Positions 6,211 through 10,014 of a stretch of 10,014 nt of DNA are shown piece after piece. The stretch lies in NCBI GenBank assembly GCA_028707745.1, contig JAQWAJ010000035.1, positions 1 through 10,014 of the forward strand, written 5' to 3'. The stretch comes from Bacteroidales bacterium. GTDB lineage: Bacteria; Bacteroidota; Bacteroidia; Bacteroidales; UBA12481. The notes under the pieces were generated by a model. It made no database searches and was not told where the DNA came from. It saw only the letters and a program-made list of their open reading frames with translations. Position 1 is the first letter of the stretch; each line of letters opens with the position of its first letter. A program made the position numbers and the translations under genes.

Positions 6211-6282
6211 GCGGGAATAGCTCAGCGGTAGAGCATTAGCCTTCCAAGCTAAGGGTCGCGGGTTCGAATCTCGTTTCCCGCT
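6211..6282 (+). tRNA. tRNA-Gly (anticodon UCC)
   Basis: The 72-base cloverleaf has perfect acceptor stem GCGGGAA/TTCCCGC, anticodon stem TTAGC/GCTAA with loop CTTCCAA and anticodon TCC, T-loop TTCGAAT and discriminator T6282. The T stem contains two G-U pairs. CCA is not encoded. Only six bases separate it from tRNA-Tyr, so processing of the transcript is needed. Confidence 0.96.
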
Positions 6283-6291
6283 CTGAGATTA

Positions 6292-6364
<73 letters not shown>

Positions 6365-6421
6365 CAGAATATAAGGTGTAATCATTATTTAGTAAAATAA
6401 ACTGAACAAAAAAAGGTAGCC

Positions 6422-7612
6422 ATGGCTAAGGAAAAATTTGATAGGTCAAAACCACACGTCAACATTGGTACAATCGGCCACGTTGACCATGGTAAAACTA
6501 CTTTGACTTCTGCCATAACAATGGCCCTAAACAAAAAGGGCTGGTCAGATGTAAAGAGTTTTGATTCAATTGACAACGCTCCTGAAGAAAAGGAGAGAGG
6601 TATTACTATTAACACAGCCCATGTTGAGTATCAAACGGCAACCCGTCACTATGCTCACGTTGACTGTCCCGGACATGCTGACTATGTTAAAAACATGGTT
6701 ACTGGTGCAGCTCAGATGGACGGTGCTATTCTGGTAGTAGCAGGTACTGATGGTCCTATGCCACAGACCCGCGAACACATCCTGCTCGCCCGTCAGGTAA
6801 ACGTTCCGCGAATTGTTGTTTTCATCAACAAATGCGATATGGTTGATGATCCCGAACTTCTCGAGCTGGTTGAAATGGAAATCCGCGAATTGCTGACATT
6901 CTATAAATATGACGGTGATAATACTCCTGTCATCCTGGGTTCCGCTCTTGGTGCTATGCACGAAGAACCGAAATGGGTTGAGAAAGTATATGAACTGATG
7001 GATGCAGTTGATACCTGGATTGAATTACCTCCAAGGGCAATTGATAAACCTTTCCTGATGCCGGTTGAAGACGTGTTCTCCATCACTGGCCGTGGTACAG
7101 TTGCTACTGGTAGAATCGAAGCCGGTGTTGTGAATACGGGTGACGAAATTCAGATTGTTGGTCTTGTTGAAGGAATAGGCCGGAAATCAGTTGTAACGGG
7201 TGTTGAAATGTTCCGTAAAATTCTGGACCGCGGTGAAGCCGGTGATAACGTTGGTTTGTTGCTCCGCGGTGTTGATAAAGACGAAATTCGTCGTGGACAG
7301 GTCATCGCAAAACCAGGTTCGATTACTCCTCACACCAAAGTTAAGGCTGAGGTTTACATCCTGAAAAAAGAAGAAGGTGGACGCCATACTCCATTCCACA
7401 ATAAATATCGTCCGCAGTTCTACATCAGGACACTGGACGTTACCGGAGAAATTCTTCTTCCGGAAGGAACCGAGATGGTTATGCCGGGTGACAACCTGAC
7501 TATCACCATTCAGCTTATCACTCCTGTAGCTATCGACCGCGGTCTCCAGTTCGCTATCCGCGAAGGTGGCCGTACGGTAGGTGCCGGACAGGTAACTGAA
7601 ATTCTTGAATAA
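6422..7612 (+). CDS. tuf: Translation elongation factor Tu
   Basis: EF-Tu carries aminoacyl-tRNA to the ribosomal A site and hydrolyses GTP on codon recognition. The 396-residue protein contains all G-domain motifs: GHVDHGKT (19-26), RGITI (59-63), DCPGH (81-85, with the GTPase-activating His85), NKCD (136-139) and SAL (174-176). Domains II and III follow (from about 205 and 305), with the conserved [14 protein letters not shown] and [15 protein letters not shown] segments. The start at 6422 gives the canonical [20 protein letters not shown]; an A-rich stretch with AAAAGGT (6411-6417) precedes it. It is probably co-transcribed with the four upstream tRNAs from the promoter at 5937-5968, as in the E. 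coli tufB operon. A stem-loop follows the gene. Confidence 0.99.
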   Translation: MAKEKFDRSKPHVNIGTIGHVDHGKTTLTSAITMALNKKGWSDVKSFDSIDNAPEEKERGITINTAHVEYQTATRHYAHVDCPGHADYVKNMVTGAAQMDGAILVVAGTDGPMPQTREHILLARQVNVPRIVVFINKCDMVDDPELLELVEMEIRELLTFYKYDGDNTPVILGSALGAMHEEPKWVEKVYELMDAVDTWIELPPRAIDKPFLMPVEDVFSITGRGTVATGRIEAGVVNTGDEIQIVGLVEGIGRKSVVTGVEMFRKILDRGEAGDNVGLLLRGVDKDEIRRGQVIAKPGSITPHTKVKAEVYILKKEEGGRHTPFHNKYRPQFYIRTLDVTGEILLPEGTEMVMPGDNLTITIQLITPVAIDRGLQFAIREGGRTVGAGQVTEILE

Positions 7613-7623
7613 TATTAATCAGT

Positions 7624-7659
7624 AAAGGATGATCCGGTGAATAGCCGGATCAACCTTTT
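7624..7659 (+). terminator. Stem-loop after tuf, probable terminator or processing signal
   Basis: TGATCCGG (7630-7637) pairs perfectly with CCGGATCA (7645-7652) around a 7-base loop. After one A-A mismatch the stem continues with AAAGG (7624-7628) and CCTTT (7654-7658). Only four T residues end the structure, so termination may be partial, allowing transcription to continue into tRNA-Trp three bases later. Confidence 0.55.
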
Positions 7660-7661
7660 CT

Positions 7662-7734
7662 ACGGACGTAGCTCAATTGGTAGAGCAGCGGTCTCCAAAA
7701 CCGCAGGTTGGGAGTTCGAGTCTCTCCATCCGTG
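7662..7734 (+). tRNA. tRNA-Trp (anticodon CCA)
   Basis: The 73-base cloverleaf has U8-A9, D-loop AATTGGTA, anticodon stem GCGGT/ACCGC with loop CTCCAAA and anticodon CCA, T-loop TTCGAGT and discriminator G7734, as expected for tRNA-Trp. CCA is not encoded at the 3' end. The acceptor stem ACGGACG/CATCCGT has a C-A mismatch at its sixth pair (C7667 and A7728). It lies between tuf and secE, 15 bases before the latter, a position also seen in other bacterial phyla. Confidence 0.94.
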
Positions 7735-7749
7735 CCTAGTGCTTAAGCA

Positions 7750-7941
7750 ATGAAAGTCAATACCTATTTAAAAGAATCGTACGACGAGCTGGTCCACAAA
7801 GTATCCTGGCCAACATGGGCTGAATTGCAGAATTCAGCTATTGTTGTTCTGGTTGCTTCTTTGATTATAGCCGTTATTGTTTTGGTGATGGATCTCGCAT
7901 TTAAAAATGTGATGGAGGTCATTTACAATATGGTTTTTTAA
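7750..7941 (+). CDS. secE: Preprotein translocase subunit SecE
   Basis: The 63-residue protein is the short, single-membrane-segment form of SecE, which clamps and stabilises SecY in the inner-membrane translocon. An amphipathic N-terminal helix (YLKESYDELVHKVSWPTWAE) carries the hallmark VSWPTW motif at about residues 18-23. One hydrophobic segment follows at about 29-48 (SAIVVLVASLIIAVIVLVMD). The start ATG at 7750 has no Shine-Dalgarno sequence. nusG begins 12 bases after the stop, and the pair secE-nusG is one of the most conserved neighbourhoods in bacteria. The gene is too small for homology beyond this motif, but context settles the call. Confidence 0.95.
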   Translation: MKVNTYLKESYDELVHKVSWPTWAELQNSAIVVLVASLIIAVIVLVMDLAFKNVMEVIYNMVF

Positions 7942-7953
7942 CCTAACCAAATA

Positions 7954-8502
7954 ATGAGCCAGAACGAAAAGAAATGGTATGTCCTGAGAGCGATCGGCGG
8001 TAAGGAAAAAAAGGTTAAAGAGTATATTGAAAGCGAAATTACTCATCACAACCTGCAGGATTATATTTCGCAGGTTTTAATTCCTACCGAAAAGATCTAT
8101 CAGATCAGAAATGGTAAAAAGGTATCCAAGGAGAGAAGTTATCTCCCGGGATACGTTTTGATCGAAGCTGTTTTGACCGGGGAGGTTCCACATATTTTGA
8201 AAAACGTGCCCAATGTGATCGGTTTTTTGGGTGAGGACCGTGGTGGAGCTCCTGTACCGATGAGACAATCAGAAGTTAACCGGATTTTAGGTAAGGTTGA
8301 TGAATTGTCTGAAACCGATGAAGAACTGAATGTTCCCTTCTTTGTTGGTGAAGCTGTTAAAGTGGTTGATGGACCTTTTAATAGTTTTTCCGGCGTTATT
8401 GAAGAAGTGAATAATGAAAAGAAAAAGCTGAAAGTAATCGTCAAGATTTTTGGACGAAAAACACCGTTGGAACTCAGTTTTATGCAGGTGGAAAAGGAAT
8501 AG
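7954..8502 (+). CDS. nusG: Transcription termination/antitermination factor NusG
   Basis: NusG binds RNA polymerase, modulates pausing and links transcription to Rho or to the ribosome. The 182-residue protein has the NGN domain (about 6-115) with [29 protein letters not shown] and [17 protein letters not shown]. The C-terminal KOW domain (about 128-180) has [20 protein letters not shown]. The length is normal for the core two-domain form, with no extra inserted domain. The start follows secE by 12 bases without a Shine-Dalgarno sequence, which suggests co-transcription and perhaps reliance on A/T-rich initiation. A 121-base gap separates it from rplK. Confidence 0.98.
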   Translation: MSQNEKKWYVLRAIGGKEKKVKEYIESEITHHNLQDYISQVLIPTEKIYQIRNGKKVSKERSYLPGYVLIEAVLTGEVPHILKNVPNVIGFLGEDRGGAPVPMRQSEVNRILGKVDELSETDEELNVPFFVGEAVKVVDGPFNSFSGVIEEVNNEKKKLKVIVKIFGRKTPLELSFMQVEKE

Positions 8503-8623
8503 GGGCATCCGGCGATTCTAGCTTCCAAAGAATCCGAAGAACTTATCCTCCTCTGTTTTTATTCTCCGCAGGATGTTACAACTGCGAAACCTGTATGAGT
8601 GTTTATAATAAATTAGAAATCGT
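8503..8623 (+). other. Untranslated leader between nusG and rplK, candidate site for uL1 autoregulation
   Basis: This is the only long gap in the secE-rplJ run. I see several possible stems: GATTCT/AGAATC (8514-8519 with 8529-8534), CGCAG/CTGCG (8567-8571 with 8582-8586), and a longer-range GGCATCC/GGATGTT pairing (8504-8510 with 8571-8577, two G-U pairs) that would exclude the second. In other bacteria uL1 represses its own operon by binding the leader before rplK, so this is where such a site would be. I cannot match a specific uL1-binding motif. No Bacteroidota-type promoter stands out. Confidence 0.35.
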
Positions 8624-9061
8624 ATGGCAAAAGAAGAAACGGGAATCATCAAATTGCAGATCCGGGGTGGGGCCGCAAACCCTTCACCACCTGTTGGTCC
8701 TGCTTTGGGTTCTAAGGGAGTCAATATTATGGACTTCTGCAAGCAATTCAATGCTCGTACCCAGGATAAAGCCGGAAAAATTATTCCCGTGGTGATAAGG
8801 GTTTTTAGTGATAAGTCATTCGAATTTGTCACAAAAACTCCGCCTGCAGCTGTTCAATTGATCGAGATATCCAAAATTAAAAAGGGTTCAGCCGAACCCA
8901 ATCGTGTTAAAGTTGGATCGGTCACTTGGGAACAGATTCGTTTGATTGCTGAAGATAAAATGGAAGATTTAAATGCTTTCACCATTGAATCAGCTATGAA
9001 GATGGTCGCAGGAACAGCACGGAGCATGGGAATATCAATTAAAGGTGATGTAGCCTTATAA
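8624..9061 (+). CDS. rplK: Large-subunit ribosomal protein uL11
   Basis: uL11 forms the base of the GTPase-associated centre with 23S rRNA helices 43-44 and uL10, and contacts elongation factors. The 145-residue protein has the N-terminal domain signature [19 protein letters not shown] followed by [15 protein letters not shown]. The proline-rich KTPPAAVQL linker leads to the C-terminal RNA-binding domain, which ends with [19 protein letters not shown]. The start gives the canonical [13 protein letters not shown]; no Shine-Dalgarno sequence precedes it, and an untranslated leader lies upstream. rplA begins 13 bases after the stop. Confidence 0.98.
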   Translation: MAKEETGIIKLQIRGGAANPSPPVGPALGSKGVNIMDFCKQFNARTQDKAGKIIPVVIRVFSDKSFEFVTKTPPAAVQLIEISKIKKGSAEPNRVKVGSVTWEQIRLIAEDKMEDLNAFTIESAMKMVAGTARSMGISIKGDVAL

Positions 9062-9074
9062 TGAAGGAGTTATC

Positions 9075-9770
9075 ATGGCTAAACTAACCAAGAACAGAAA
9101 AGTCGCCCTCGCAAAAATCGAGGCCGAAAAAGTGTATACCCTGACAGAAGCATCAAGCCTGGTTAAACAGGTTTCCACCGCAAAGTTTAACGCTTCCGTG
9201 GATATTGATGTACGGCTCGGGGTCGATCCCAGGAAGGCCAATCAAATGGTCCGTGGCGTTGTCACATTGCCCCATGGCACAGGTAAAGTAATTCGGGTTC
9301 TGGCGCTTGTCACCCCGGATAAAGAAGCCGAAGCTAAAGAGGCAGGTGCAGATTTCGTAGGTCTTGACGACTATGTCGAAAAGATCAAAGGAGGCTGGAC
9401 CGACGTCGACGTGATTATTACGATGCCCTCCTGCATGGCAAAAATAGGACCTCTCGGACGCGTACTCGGTCCGCGCGGATTAATGCCGAACCCGAAAACG
9501 GGAACTGTTACCATGGATGTTGGAAAAGCTATTGCCGATGTGAAAAAAGGCAAGATCGACTTTCGTGTTGATAAATTCGGTATCGTTCACGCCGGTGTTG
9601 GAAAAGTTTCGTTTGATGCTGGAATGATTGCGGATAATGCCCGCGAACTTCTCCAAACTATCCTCAAACTGAAACCGTCCGCTGCTAAAGGTGCTTACGT
9701 TAAAAGCATTTATATGTCAAGCACCATGAGTCCTGGTATTCCGATTGACCCAAGGTCAATTGACTCTTAA
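9075..9770 (+). CDS. rplA: Large-subunit ribosomal protein uL1
   Basis: uL1 is the protein of the mobile L1 stalk, which guides deacylated tRNA out of the E site, and in several bacteria is the repressor of its own operon. The 231-residue protein has the usual length and begins [20 protein letters not shown]. Domain I carries [20 protein letters not shown]. The conserved block [20 protein letters not shown] (about 135-154) lies at the domain II boundary. The end of the protein, [14 protein letters not shown], is also family-typical. AAGGAG at 9064-9069, five bases before the ATG, is a good Shine-Dalgarno sequence, unlike its neighbour rplK. It should be translated from the rplK-rplA transcript. 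rplJ starts 26 bases after the stop. Confidence 0.98.
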   Translation: MAKLTKNRKVALAKIEAEKVYTLTEASSLVKQVSTAKFNASVDIDVRLGVDPRKANQMVRGVVTLPHGTGKVIRVLALVTPDKEAEAKEAGADFVGLDDYVEKIKGGWTDVDVIITMPSCMAKIGPLGRVLGPRGLMPNPKTGTVTMDVGKAIADVKKGKIDFRVDKFGIVHAGVGKVSFDAGMIADNARELLQTILKLKPSAAKGAYVKSIYMSSTMSPGIPIDPRSIDS

Positions 9771-9796
9771 TACCCTAAAATGAGAATTTACAAATC

Positions 9797-10014
9797 ATGA
9801 AACGGGAAGATAAAAACGTCATAGTTGAACAACTGACCAATGAAATCAATCAGGCAAAGCATTTCTATATTGCCGACATTGGTGGGTTGGACGCAAGTGA
9901 AACGATTGCTTTACGTATAGTTTGTTACAAAGAGGATATTAAATTACTCGTTGTAAAGAACACCCTCCTTCAAAAAGCATTAGAACGCGCTGAAGGCCAA
10001 TATGAGGAATTGTA
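9797..10014 (+). CDS. rplJ: Large-subunit ribosomal protein uL10, 5' end only (partial)
   Basis: From the ATG at 9797 the frame is open for 72 codons to the window edge. The protein begins MKREDKNVIVEQLTNEINQA and continues HFYIADIGGLDASETIALR and IKLLVVKNTLLQKALE. This fits the N-terminal rRNA-binding domain of uL10, which anchors the bL12 stalk on 23S rRNA together with uL11. Its position directly after rplA is the expected one. Only 26 bases lie between rplA and rplJ, so there is no room for the long rplJ leader structure known from some other bacteria. No clear Shine-Dalgarno sequence is visible. The remaining part of the gene, probably about 100 codons, and rplL lie outside the window. 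Confidence 0.95.
   Translation, partial: MKREDKNVIVEQLTNEINQAKHFYIADIGGLDASETIALRIVCYKEDIKLLVVKNTLLQKALERAEGQYEEL

Noticed and set aside
6566..6961. 131-codon open frame on the minus strand inside tuf
   Set aside because: It is antisense to the highly conserved EF-Tu coding region, its translation resembles no known family, and such shadows are expected from codon bias.
8573..8608. Small 11-codon open frame in the rplK leader, a possible leader peptide
   Set aside because: It has no usable Shine-Dalgarno sequence, no runs of regulatory codons and overlaps the best hairpin in the leader; its length is fully expected by chance.
8139..8832. Minus-strand open frames over nusG and the rplK leader (8139-8528 and 8518-8832)
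   Set aside because: They overlap well-defined ribosomal and transcription-factor genes on the other strand, have low-complexity translations and show no initiation signals.

Overview
The window looks like a chromosomal housekeeping region of a bacterium of the Bacteroidota (Bacteroidetes). The evidence is a lipoprotein-type TamA homologue (TamL) beside a TrmH-family RNA methyltransferase, promoter-like sequences of the Bacteroidota type (TTTG, then 19-22 bases, then TAnnTTTG), a short 65-residue bS21, and the order xerC - hpf - four tRNAs - tuf - tRNA-Trp - secE - nusG - rplK - rplA - rplJ. The genus cannot be named from this sequence. Everything except the first partial gene is on the + strand. 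I see no insertion sequence, prophage, CRISPR array or defence gene.

Layout. Bases 1-138 (minus strand) are the 5' end of a TrmH/SpoU RNA methyltransferase, divergent from tamL (208-2541), an outer-membrane biogenesis lipoprotein with a C-terminal barrel. Next come a class II fructose-bisphosphate aldolase (2594-3667) with its own promoter-like sequence, and a membrane-anchored helix-hairpin-helix (ComEA-like) protein (3756-4358). The start codon and Shine-Dalgarno core of the latter lie in the loop of a perfect 12-bp inverted repeat. rpsU (4437-4634), xerC (4704-5591) and hpf (5618-5917) follow.

A well-formed promoter-like sequence at 5937-5968 precedes the cluster tRNA-Thr(UGU), tRNA-Tyr(GUA), tRNA-Gly(UCC), tRNA-Thr(GGU), tuf. 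This is the same tRNA order as the tufB operon of Escherichia coli. A stem-loop follows tuf, then tRNA-Trp(CCA), secE, nusG, a 121-base untranslated gap, rplK, rplA and the 5' part of rplJ, which runs off the window. rplL and rpoBC would be expected further downstream.

How the genes work together. The right-hand 5.6 kb is a translation and transcription module: ribosomal proteins bS21, uL11, uL1 and uL10, elongation factor Tu with several of the tRNAs it carries, ribosome hibernation factor HPF, transcription factor NusG and translocon subunit SecE. The left side serves the cell envelope (TamL), glycolysis/gluconeogenesis (aldolase) and RNA modification (TrmH).

I found no convincing new biological system. 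The signals most worth checking are the hairpin around the helix-hairpin-helix gene start, the mixture of strong and absent Shine-Dalgarno sequences, the rplK leader, and an acceptor-stem mismatch in tRNA-Trp.
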